The notes below the pieces were generated by a model that had not been told where the DNA came from, did no database searches, and worked only from the letters and a program-made list of their open reading frames with translations. Source: a virus. Taken from it: a stretch of 64,000 nt of DNA. The DNA is taken from positions 20,998 to 84,997 of IMG/VR virus record IMGVR_UViG_3300034198_012754; one strand, given 5' to 3'. How positions within the stretch are numbered: position 1 is the stretch's first letter; the number at the start of each line of letters is the position of its first letter. The translations under genes and the position numbers were made by a program. This document shows positions 25,457 through 33,032 of this stretch, piece after piece.

Positions 25457-26167
25457 ATGAGCAATGACATTCGCGATATCATTGAACGTTTGGCCAAGTT
25501 GGAAGGACGTATCACTCCTGTGGATGTCACGCACGGATTGAATGCGGACCAAAAAAGTGTCAAGCAGTTGCCGGCACTGTTCAAACCAAAAACACAGAAG
25601 ATACTGGGCGGCAATCCCAACGCCAAGAACCCCATGAGCGGCTACATGGTAGGCGACAGTGTTGAACATGATGAAGAGGCGGACAAAGAAGTTGTTGAAG
25701 AAGCTCAAGTCGAAGAAGAAAAACTTCTAGACAAAGTCAAAAAGAGTTTGATAGATTATTTAGAAAGTGTTGAAGAGACATTGGAAAAGAAAATAGATCG
25801 TGACCTAGGTCAAAAGCCAGTGGATCGAGGCATTGGCAAAAAAGACAAAAACAACCGGGATCTTGTGGCCAAGGCAAAAGAAATTGCAGAAGACCCCACA
25901 GAAGAAGATCCGGTGATTCAGGACCCAACGCCCCTAATGCAAAATCCTACCTATGCTGAATCAGCCTGTGTCAAATCCATGATGTTGGAAAATGGCGCTA
26001 TGTTTGAAATACACGGCAATGAACGCACAGGATTTGAAATACGTCACGGCAATCGCACCATGAAGTCCAGATTCAAAAACATTGACGAAGCTGCCATGGC
26101 CATTGAGATGTTCCGTGCAAGACAAAAAAAGAACAACCAGTCACAAGACTATATTGAAGAAGCGTAA
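25457..26167 (+). CDS. Conserved phage protein with acidic middle
   Basis: 236 residues. Helical N-terminus (DIRDIIERLAKLEGR), Pro/Asn-rich segment (GGNPNAKNPMSGYMVGD), strongly acidic/helical middle (residues 70-130), and a C-terminal beta domain (GAMFEIHGNERTGFEIRHG, KFKNIDEAAMAIEMF). The C-terminal domain is familiar from several T4-like aquatic phage proteins. It may be a prohead core or internal protein judging from composition and context. It starts one base after the dps stop. Confidence 0.65.
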   Translation: MSNDIRDIIERLAKLEGRITPVDVTHGLNADQKSVKQLPALFKPKTQKILGGNPNAKNPMSGYMVGDSVEHDEEADKEVVEEAQVEEEKLLDKVKKSLIDYLESVEETLEKKIDRDLGQKPVDRGIGKKDKNNRDLVAKAKEIAEDPTEEDPVIQDPTPLMQNPTYAESACVKSMMLENGAMFEIHGNERTGFEIRHGNRTMKSRFKNIDEAAMAIEMFRARQKKNNQSQDYIEEA

Positions 26168-26169
26168 TT

Positions 26170-29082
26170 ATGATTGTATTTGACCTATTTGAAACTCCCG
26201 GCACTCCCGAAGGAGATCCAAGACCAAAATCTAGCTATATGCCGGTCAATCCAGAAAAAGCAGGAAGCCAACATCGTGCATTGGGCAATGCCAACATGGG
26301 AGCATTGATCAATGCTATCAATTATGAACCCAAAGGCAAACCAGCCCAGCTGACATTTTTAGATGATCGCACATACAGCATTGATCCAAAATATTTCCCT
26401 GACATCATTGCCTACTACGACAGCTTGCCAGACATGGGCAAATTTAATTTTATGTATCGGGTATTGACCAGCTATAATCAAACAATAAAAATGTTGAATC
26501 ACATAGCACAAATGAAATTGTTTGAGAAGAAAAACAAAGAACTCAGTGGAAAAACTGCTTCAGATGCACAGGTAGCAAGAGAACTACAAAAAATTCGTGC
26601 AAAATATCCATCGGCCAACAGTGACATTGAAGCTTTGGTCAAAGACGAGTTTGCAAATCAAGAAAAAACTGAAAAAAATATTTCTGATCTCAAAGGAGTC
26701 AACCGTCAACAGGATGAGTTGTTGAAACAGATCACTGCAATCAATCAACAACAAGACACAGAAATTGACAACCTAGAAGGTGAAGAACGTAGCTTGCAAC
26801 AGACTGTTCAACAGTTGCGTCAGGCCAATGCTGTGTTAGCCCAACGTCTGACTTCAATGAGTCAACGTCGTACAGAACCAACGCCGGCACAACCGGGTGT
26901 GAGTGTGGCCACAGACAAAATTCCATTGTATGTTGAACCCAGTACGCCGCAGACCAGTGCTCCAGATTTTACTCCGTTGGATGTTGGTGCAAGAGCACAA
27001 GTGGCTGGCCTCAAGAAAGAAATTGACACACTCAAGAGTCAAAAATCTATGTGGGACGCTCTTCTGAATCAAGGCGAAAAGGTTGATCCAGCGCAGGTCA
27101 AAGAACTCAACAAGTCAATTGAAGAATTACAAGCACAAGTTAAAAAACTTGAAAAATCATCCAGTGTAATGAAGCAGTTGCAAACTCGCAAAGAAAAACA
27201 GTCTGCTCAAGCTGGACGTGCTGCTATGTCAGCAATTGCTCAGGCCGCCGGTCGGGCTCCTGCAGAAACTCCTGATGCAGAACAATCTGCTGCAGAAATA
27301 CCTGAACCGGCCAGTGGAGAAAAAGCTCGAAAAGTTCAACGACCTGTTCCTTTGAGTCTGGTTCAGACAAATAAAGCAACCGCAGGCACTGACACAAAGA
27401 AAACCAGACAAACAACCGCAACTGCTGCCGACAATGCTGCCAACGATACATTGGGCCAAATGGCCTCTGGGCTGGAAGAAAATGCCGTGCCACGTGCAGT
27501 TGATCCAAAAAGCACATTGGCCAAAGCCAATCTACTGAGATTTGTTGATGCCTATATGAAAGGATTGAACACCGTAGAGATCGACGGCATTGGCGGTATG
27601 CGTCCATTGTTTATCAAGAAAAAACACATTAAAGAATTGTATAGTATTCTCAACACTTTGCCAGAAGGAGAAAGTAAAAGAAATTTAGTATTCAACCTGT
27701 TCAGTGATCCAACTTTCTTGAGTCAATTCATCTATGAATACATCATACAAAAAGGTGCGTATGTTGAACCTCTTTCCACACCTGATCAGTCGTTGCTTGA
27801 AAATATTCCTGTCAAAAGTGTGATTCAAGGTTACACAGTGGACTACAGTCCCGACACAGGTCGTGTCACTGTGAGCCGCGGTGGTCGAATTATTGGCACA
27901 GGAACCAACAAAGCTGGCAATCCAAAATATCACTCCACATTGATCAACCGAATTATCAACAGTGAAGAAGAAGACAAGTATCCTGAGGACATTGACGACA
28001 GAGATGTAGCACTGCCAATGCGGCGAGTGGCTGAAGCATTACCGGACAAGGCTGCAAAAGAGTTGCATCGTTGGAAAAATCAACAGACCCAACCCACAGC
28101 ATCAACAGAAGTTGTTTCTGTAGAACCACAACCCATTCCAACCCGCCTGAGTGATTTACAAAGCAAAAAACAACGTATTGATAACTTGGCCAGTATCAAA
28201 CAAGACATAGAACGACTACAAGCTCGTGCCACACGTGGTGGACGTATGTTACCACGTGGATTGGCAGCCGACTTGGAAGATTATTTTACCACAGCCGACA
28301 TTGACACTGCCTATGATGACATGATGGCCAAGTATCAACGGCAGTTAGGCGCATTGCAACAGTACCTGGGCATGCGTAAAGCCCTATGGTCACCCCGGAA
28401 AGATGTACACGAAATAAAAGCAAAAGAACTGAACGCCGATGAAGAAAATGTTTTAAATCAATATGTACAAGATTTAAGAGATCCAAATGGTGCTCCAATG
28501 AAAGCATTAAAATATAGTTTTCCAAAGTTTGCTAAAATACGTGATGCACTTGCTCAAAAGTATGCTGATGAGTTTGGCATTGATGTTGAAAAATTTCACA
28601 ATGCCGCGGCAGTTGATCTAGCTAGACAAATGTACTCTAAGAAAGAATTAGAACTAAAAGAAAGCGGCCCAGAAACTTGGACTGTGCATTTTACAGATGG
28701 TACAACCACAAGACTACGTGTGCCCAGCGATGAAACTGATCCGGCGCTGGTTCGCAAGCACTATGCCAACAAAGGCAAGACTGTGAAGAAATTTGATTAT
28801 GGATTTGGCACAGATTCTGAGACAGGTTCAGAACCAGAGCCACACGAACCCGGATCCAGCACAGCTCGTAGTGCTAGAACAGGCGAACGTTTACCCGAGG
28901 CTGACACATTTAACCGTGGCGGAAACAACAAGTTACGTGACAAAAATGATTACTATGACAAACGTGAGCATTTGGCAAAACAATTAGACACACCAGGTTA
29001 TAGTTATGCTGATCGACAACTCATTAGAGATCGTATGACGCAACTAGAAAAAGCAGCACGTATGCAAGGATTCATAGAATGA
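26170..29082 (+). CDS. Large coiled-coil protein with CTS-like N-terminus
   Basis: 970 residues. MIVFDLFETPG gives an LFE cleavage-like motif at residues 6-8. Long coiled coils span about residues 115-225 and 275-345, separated and followed by Pro/Ala/Thr-rich linkers (about 225-275, 370-440). Residues about 445-610 form a conserved domain whose end (VKSVIQGYTVDYSPDTGRVT) is also present in the next protein. Helices follow at 660-760, a small beta domain (WTVHFTDGTTTRLRV) near 835, and a Gly/Ser linker and helical tail. No enzyme motif. A prohead-core or ejected scaffold-like protein is inferred. Confidence 0.65.
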   Translation: MIVFDLFETPGTPEGDPRPKSSYMPVNPEKAGSQHRALGNANMGALINAINYEPKGKPAQLTFLDDRTYSIDPKYFPDIIAYYDSLPDMGKFNFMYRVLTSYNQTIKMLNHIAQMKLFEKKNKELSGKTASDAQVARELQKIRAKYPSANSDIEALVKDEFANQEKTEKNISDLKGVNRQQDELLKQITAINQQQDTEIDNLEGEERSLQQTVQQLRQANAVLAQRLTSMSQRRTEPTPAQPGVSVATDKIPLYVEPSTPQTSAPDFTPLDVGARAQVAGLKKEIDTLKSQKSMWDALLNQGEKVDPAQVKELNKSIEELQAQVKKLEKSSSVMKQLQTRKEKQSAQAGRAAMSAIAQAAGRAPAETPDAEQSAAEIPEPASGEKARKVQRPVPLSLVQTNKATAGTDTKKTRQTTATAADNAANDTLGQMASGLEENAVPRAVDPKSTLAKANLLRFVDAYMKGLNTVEIDGIGGMRPLFIKKKHIKELYSILNTLPEGESKRNLVFNLFSDPTFLSQFIYEYIIQKGAYVEPLSTPDQSLLENIPVKSVIQGYTVDYSPDTGRVTVSRGGRIIGTGTNKAGNPKYHSTLINRIINSEEEDKYPEDIDDRDVALPMRRVAEALPDKAAKELHRWKNQQTQPTASTEVVSVEPQPIPTRLSDLQSKKQRIDNLASIKQDIERLQARATRGGRMLPRGLAADLEDYFTTADIDTAYDDMMAKYQRQLGALQQYLGMRKALWSPRKDVHEIKAKELNADEENVLNQYVQDLRDPNGAPMKALKYSFPKFAKIRDALAQKYADEFGIDVEKFHNAAAVDLARQMYSKKELELKESGPETWTVHFTDGTTTRLRVPSDETDPALVRKHYANKGKTVKKFDYGFGTDSETGSEPEPHEPGSSTARSARTGERLPEADTFNRGGNNKLRDKNDYYDKREHLAKQLDTPGYSYADRQLIRDRMTQLEKAARMQGFIE

Positions 29083-30680
29083 TACTGAATGATTTATTTG
29101 AAGACCAGTTTGTGTTGTTGACCAAACACTATGTGGTTGGTGCCGATCCGCAAACAGTGCAACACTATAGATTGAAAAAAGACAATCGTGGTTATTATCT
29201 ACCACAGTGGAATACCAGTGGCACAGGGTTTGACCGTGCTTATTCAGAATTAAAACGCAGTGGTTATCAAATAGTCAGCAAGCCTCACACACCTTACACA
29301 CAGGTTCAACGTCGTGCTGCTCAAACACAGAAGAACATGAACCGTGCATATGGAACTCATAAGGGACCAGTGGGCTATCAATTAGACATGTTCAGCAAAG
29401 ATAACATGGACGATGTTCCTTTTGAAGATATCAGAATCAAAGAAGGTCGCATGAAGGACATTGATATTGAATATCAAGACTTTTTACGCAGCCGCGGCCG
29501 CAATGCCATGACAGACAAACAGTTTCAAGATGCCTATGGTATGACACGAACAGAATGGGCCAAGAAGAATCGAGCGTGGACTCAACAAAAAGAACGACTC
29601 TCTATAACACCAGACACACACTTGTTTCACGAAGAAAATCAAAATGACCGTAATGCCAGAATTATTGCTGGTGAAATCGAAGATGCTCGCCGCGCCGGCA
29701 ATGAAAAATTGGCTCAGAAAAAAATTAAACAGTTGTTTGATGTGGGCTACACGTTAGACAACCAAGGTCGTCTGCAACGCTTGGGCATGTATGAGCAAGA
29801 CACAGCTCGAGAACGTTGGAACAAAGCATCAGCACAGCGTGAAAAGAAACACAATGAAATTGAAGCTCGCCGTCGAGAGTCGGCCAAACAAGGTCGCACA
29901 GACGTACCAGGTGCTATCAGTCGTTTGGAAAAATTATTGAATCGACCAGTAGCAGAAGGTGCTGTCAAAGATCTATACACTGAGTTGGCTGAAAAATATC
30001 AAGAACTGGCACCTAAAATTGAACGCAATCGTGACAGTTATCTTGCTGGTCAACTGTATGATGCCTTGGAAGCCATTGCTATCGAGCATGGTGCTGAATT
30101 AGAACTCAAACGCATGATGACCGGCGCCAGAAATCGTGCTCACATGGACTATGATACCAATCCAGGCGGTTTTCAAAACTGGTTCTGGTATTTGCCATTT
30201 GAAGATGAATTAAGTGAAGAGTTGATGAAATCACAATATGGTTCTACAAAGGCTCCTGTAAAAGAAACACAAGAAATTCCAGCCAAAATGGTGATGCAGA
30301 GTTTTGTGGTTGAATACAATCCTACTACCAGAACTGCGACCATCAGCAAACGCAACCAAGAGCTGGATCGCTTTCAATTCAAAGGCGTTCCTAATTTGAG
30401 AAGTTTTCAACGCACAGTCAGCAACCGTATTGAAAATCTTGAAGATGATCTCTATGGTGACAACGACAAAGCCAGTGTTGCAAGTTCAAGCCCTATAAAA
30501 ATTCCCGGACGTGGATATGGGTATCAGGATCTAGATGATAAATTACGCGAAGAACAAGATGCCTGCTATCACAAAGTAAAAAGTCGCTACAAAGTTTGGC
30601 CGTCAGCCTATGCATCAGGTGCCTTGGTTCAGTGTCGTAAAAAAGGTGCTGCCAACTGGGGCAACAAAGCAAAAAAATGA
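29079..30680 (+). CDS. Putative packaged protein with CTS-like N-terminus and Cys-basic tail
   Basis: 533 residues. MILNDLFEDQF has the LFE motif at 6-8. Charged helical regions (about 120-300) precede a helical domain (LYTELAEKYQELAPKIERN). Then comes the module shared with the preceding protein (AKMVMQSFVVEYNPTTRTAT). The tail is a basic two-Cys module (DACYHKVKSRYKVWPSAYAS to LVQCRKKGAANWG) known to me from the ends of other aquatic T4-like phage proteins. ATGA overlaps on both sides. Function unknown. Confidence 0.65.
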   Translation: MILNDLFEDQFVLLTKHYVVGADPQTVQHYRLKKDNRGYYLPQWNTSGTGFDRAYSELKRSGYQIVSKPHTPYTQVQRRAAQTQKNMNRAYGTHKGPVGYQLDMFSKDNMDDVPFEDIRIKEGRMKDIDIEYQDFLRSRGRNAMTDKQFQDAYGMTRTEWAKKNRAWTQQKERLSITPDTHLFHEENQNDRNARIIAGEIEDARRAGNEKLAQKKIKQLFDVGYTLDNQGRLQRLGMYEQDTARERWNKASAQREKKHNEIEARRRESAKQGRTDVPGAISRLEKLLNRPVAEGAVKDLYTELAEKYQELAPKIERNRDSYLAGQLYDALEAIAIEHGAELELKRMMTGARNRAHMDYDTNPGGFQNWFWYLPFEDELSEELMKSQYGSTKAPVKETQEIPAKMVMQSFVVEYNPTTRTATISKRNQELDRFQFKGVPNLRSFQRTVSNRIENLEDDLYGDNDKASVASSSPIKIPGRGYGYQDLDDKLREEQDACYHKVKSRYKVWPSAYASGALVQCRKKGAANWGNKAKK

Positions 30681-31039
30681 GATATCGCGAGATCCTTGAG
30701 GCCTGCTGGAAAGGTTATCACAAAGAGGGTATGAAGACCATGTTTGGAAAACGATATCCTAACTGTGTGAAAAATACCAACGAGGAACTAGAAGAAGATC
30801 TGCGCAAGTGGTTCAAAGAAAAGTGGGTACGCTTTGGCCCTGATGGCAAGATTCGTGGCGACTGTGCCAGAGGATCCAGCAAAGAAGGCAAACCCAAATG
30901 TTTGCCACAATCAAAAGCACAGGCTCTGGGCAAAAAAGGTCGTGCCGCCAGTGCTGCCAAGAAACGTAGACAAGATCCCAATCCTGAACGTAGGGGCAAG
31001 GCAAAGAATGTTGCTACCAAGGTACGTGAACAAAAATGA
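30677..31039 (+). CDS. Small basic Cys protein with CTS-like N-terminus
   Basis: 120 residues made almost entirely of short Cys-basic modules. MRYREILE (ILE cleavage-like) is followed by CWKGYHKEGMKTMFGKRYPN and C, then WFKEKWVRFGPDGKIRGDCA with a second Cys pair (KPKCLPQ). The tail is very Lys/Arg/Ala-rich (RAASAAKKRRQDPNPERRGK). Strong net positive charge suggests nucleic-acid binding, compatible with packaging together with DNA. DUF5872-like similarity is possible from memory but unverified. Confidence 0.65.
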   Translation: MRYREILEACWKGYHKEGMKTMFGKRYPNCVKNTNEELEEDLRKWFKEKWVRFGPDGKIRGDCARGSSKEGKPKCLPQSKAQALGKKGRAASAAKKRRQDPNPERRGKAKNVATKVREQK

Positions 31040-31668
31040 GGATCTCCGACTTCCAAATTCACAATCATGATAAGTTAGATTCAATCTTGACAAAACTGTG
31101 TGAACTGGTGATTCAAGGACAGTACGGAAATCAAAACTTGGGCATGGTTGGCGCTGCAGTGTTGGATCCCAACAACAACTGTGTAGTGGGTATCAATCGT
31201 CCTGCGCAAGACGGTCGTCGAACACATGCCGAACGTGCAGCAATTGACAACTACACTGCCAGGTTTGGACCCGTACCAGAGGGCAGTATTGTGATAACCA
31301 CACTGAGTCCTTGCAACGAGTTCATGGCCGAACGTGAAGGCAAAAGTTGTCAGGATCTGATTGAACAGCACGGTATACACAAAGTTTATTGCGGTTATAA
31401 AGATCCTGCTCAGACATTTGAAGGCAAACAGTTTCACACACAATATACACGCAACACCAAGATTCGAGAGTTATGCAAGGCATTTGCTGATACCTTTCTC
31501 AAGGATCAGTTGGACGAGTTGAGTTTTTTGGGCAGTGAATGTACCAAGGATTGTTCTGGACACAGAGCCGGATACAACTGGTCAAGAGCACGTGGCGGAG
31601 TAGATGGAATGAGTCCATGGTCGCCCAGTTTCAACAAAGGAGCAGCCCTAGCAAAGGCTGGAAAATAA
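31036..31668 (+). CDS. Deaminase-fold protein (cytidine/nucleotide deaminase-like)
   Basis: 210 residues. HAERAAIDNY (His64-Ala-Glu66) and TLSPCNEFMAEREGKSC (Cys93, Cys105) form the zinc-binding HAE / PCx(n)C signature of the deaminase superfamily, although the two Cys are 12 apart instead of the usual 3. The C-terminus carries another Cys-basic module (ECTKDCSGHRAGYNWSRARG, then SPSFNKGAALAKAGK). It starts in an ATGA overlap with the packaged-protein series but its N-terminus (MRISDFQIH) lacks the Glu of the cleavage motif. Free nucleotides, RNA or DNA are all possible substrates. Confidence 0.78.
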   Translation: MRISDFQIHNHDKLDSILTKLCELVIQGQYGNQNLGMVGAAVLDPNNNCVVGINRPAQDGRRTHAERAAIDNYTARFGPVPEGSIVITTLSPCNEFMAEREGKSCQDLIEQHGIHKVYCGYKDPAQTFEGKQFHTQYTRNTKIRELCKAFADTFLKDQLDELSFLGSECTKDCSGHRAGYNWSRARGGVDGMSPWSPSFNKGAALAKAGK

Positions 31669-31669
31669 C

Positions 31670-31810
31670 ATGACTGATCAACAACGTCAACAAATCATAA
31701 ACAATCGTAATGTATGGAATGATCCAGAGTCAGCATCGCAAGATCGCTATCCTGTTGTGCCAGAGCCAACCGAATACGACCTGCCTCAAAATCCCTACAG
31801 CGAAGTCTAA
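31670..31810 (+). CDS. Small hypothetical protein
   Basis: 46 residues (begins MTDQQRQQIINNRNVWNDPE, ends NPYSEV), hydrophilic, Pro/Gln/Asn-rich. It begins one base after the deaminase stop region and appears to be the last gene of the cassette; a structured RNA/terminator-like element follows. Confidence 0.5.
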   Translation: MTDQQRQQIINNRNVWNDPESASQDRYPVVPEPTEYDLPQNPYSEV

Positions 31811-31848
31811 AAGAATTATAGAATTTGGCCTTAGGACCGAATGGCTGT

Positions 31849-31918
31849 TCCCCGAGCCTTAACAACTAAGATTCGCTACCTAAGTTGTTATTAACAGGGG
31901 ATTTTTATTTGATTTTTA
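31849..31918 (+). terminator. Nested stem structure with U-rich tail (terminator or structured RNA)
   Basis: Outer arms TCCCC (31849-31853) and GGGGA (31897-31901) enclose an inner perfect 8-bp stem TAACAACT (31860-31867)/AGTTGTTA (31883-31890), followed by TTTTTATTTGATTTTTA. The region 31811-31956 has no gene. Termination after the cassette is the simplest role, but the nested architecture could also be a regulatory RNA. Confidence 0.5.
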
Positions 31919-31929
31919 CATCAATAAGC

Positions 31930-31935
31930 TAAATA
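31930..31935 (+). promoter_or_regulatory. Late promoter core (TAAATA) for the GIY-YIG gene
   Basis: GCTAAATAAAC 21 bases before ATG 31957, leaving space for the AGAGGT Shine-Dalgarno. Confidence 0.45.
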
Positions 31936-31956
31936 AACACATACTAAGAGGTGTTT

Positions 31957-32706
31957 ATGTTCTACGTTTATGCACATTACAAAGCTGACGATCCTACCGG
32001 AGATCCATTTTATATCGGTAAAGGAAAATCAAAGAGAGAGTTATCCAATAAAAGAAATCCGTTTTGGAAAAATATAGTTTCTAAGCATGGGTTTATATCT
32101 AAAAGACTTGCAGAAAATCTAACAGAACAAGAGGCATGGGATTTAGAAATAAGCCTTATATCTCAATATGGCAAATTATCAGACGGAACAGGATGTTTGT
32201 GTAATTTAGCTAATGGTGGTGAGGGTGCCAGTGGAACGATCCACACAGATAAAACTAAAGCAAAATGGTCTCTTGCTAAAAAAGGAAAAACATGGGAGGA
32301 AATTTATGGAGTTGAACAAGCACAACGGATGCGAGAACAACGAAAGACAACCGGTAGAAAACCTCATACAGAAGAAACTAAGAAAAAAATGTCAGCTTCA
32401 AAAAAAGGACAAAAAAATCCTATGTTTGGTAAATCTCCTAGCCCGGAGCATAGTCGTAACTTATCCAAAGCAAAGATTGGAAAACCATCTAATACTAAAG
32501 GTAAAAAACATTCAGAAATTGCTAGACAAAACTATAAGAAAGCTGCTATAATAAGAGCAAGCAATCCAGAATTGAGAAAGAAAATATCCGAAAGCAGTAT
32601 GGGTAAAAGAGATTCAGAAGAAACAAAAGCAAAAAAATCAGCAGCAGCAAAATTAAGAGAAGCAAAAAAGAAGTTATTAACTACAAAGGAAATTAAAAAT
32701 GAGTAA
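31957..32706 (+). CDS. GIY-YIG homing endonuclease (Seg-like) with NUMOD3 repeats
   Basis: 249 residues from ATG 31957. MFYVYAHYKADDPTGDPFYI followed by GKGKSKR gives the GIY-YIG catalytic core (FYVY...FYIGKG). The region after residue 100 contains repeated NUMOD3 DNA-binding motifs (THTEETKKKMSASKKG, GKSPSPEHSRNLSKAKIG, GKKHSEIARQNYKKA). The tail is very Lys-rich. The gene is markedly A-rich compared with neighbours, a sign of mobility. It is free-standing between the packaged-protein cassette and the DsbA-like gene, like the T4 seg genes. Confidence 0.9.
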   Translation: MFYVYAHYKADDPTGDPFYIGKGKSKRELSNKRNPFWKNIVSKHGFISKRLAENLTEQEAWDLEISLISQYGKLSDGTGCLCNLANGGEGASGTIHTDKTKAKWSLAKKGKTWEEIYGVEQAQRMREQRKTTGRKPHTEETKKKMSASKKGQKNPMFGKSPSPEHSRNLSKAKIGKPSNTKGKKHSEIARQNYKKAAIIRASNPELRKKISESSMGKRDSEETKAKKSAAAKLREAKKKLLTTKEIKNE

Positions 32707-32959
32707 TCGCGTATTTACAGCAGAACAGACTATGAAATTGACTCAGATTCTCAATGAAGGTAGCCAAGTCATGCACGAAATTGAAACACTGTCAGGTGGA
32801 TTGAACGACACAATCAAAGCAGTAGCCGAAGAAATGGAAATCAAACCCGGTATTCTCAAGAAAGCAGTCAAACTTGCGCACAAGGCCGGATTTGGACAGG
32901 AACAATCAGATTATGAATTGCTTGAGCAAATTTTGACCATGACCGGCAAGACACTATAA
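32699..32959 (+). CDS. dsbA: DsbA-like late-transcription DNA-binding protein
   Basis: 86 residues, all helical: VMHEIETLSGGLNDTIKAVA and IKPGILKKAVKLAHKAGFGQ resemble T4 DsbA (89 residues), a dsDNA-binding protein that associates with late promoters. Assignment rests on length, fold impression and location before the polymerase; similarity is moderate. If right, it fits the TAAATA late promoters seen across the window. Confidence 0.65.
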   Translation: MSNRVFTAEQTMKLTQILNEGSQVMHEIETLSGGLNDTIKAVAEEMEIKPGILKKAVKLAHKAGFGQEQSDYELLEQILTMTGKTL

Positions 32960-33032
32960 GTACTGTTTTACAACAGCGAGTCGTTCACGTTACGAACATG
33001 AATCACGGCCAACCAGCCATAATTGGAGATAG

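Noticed and set aside
31957-32706. GIY-YIG gene as part of a group I intron
   Set aside because: The flanking genes (31670 and 32699) are each complete with their own starts and stops, so there is no split gene to splice.
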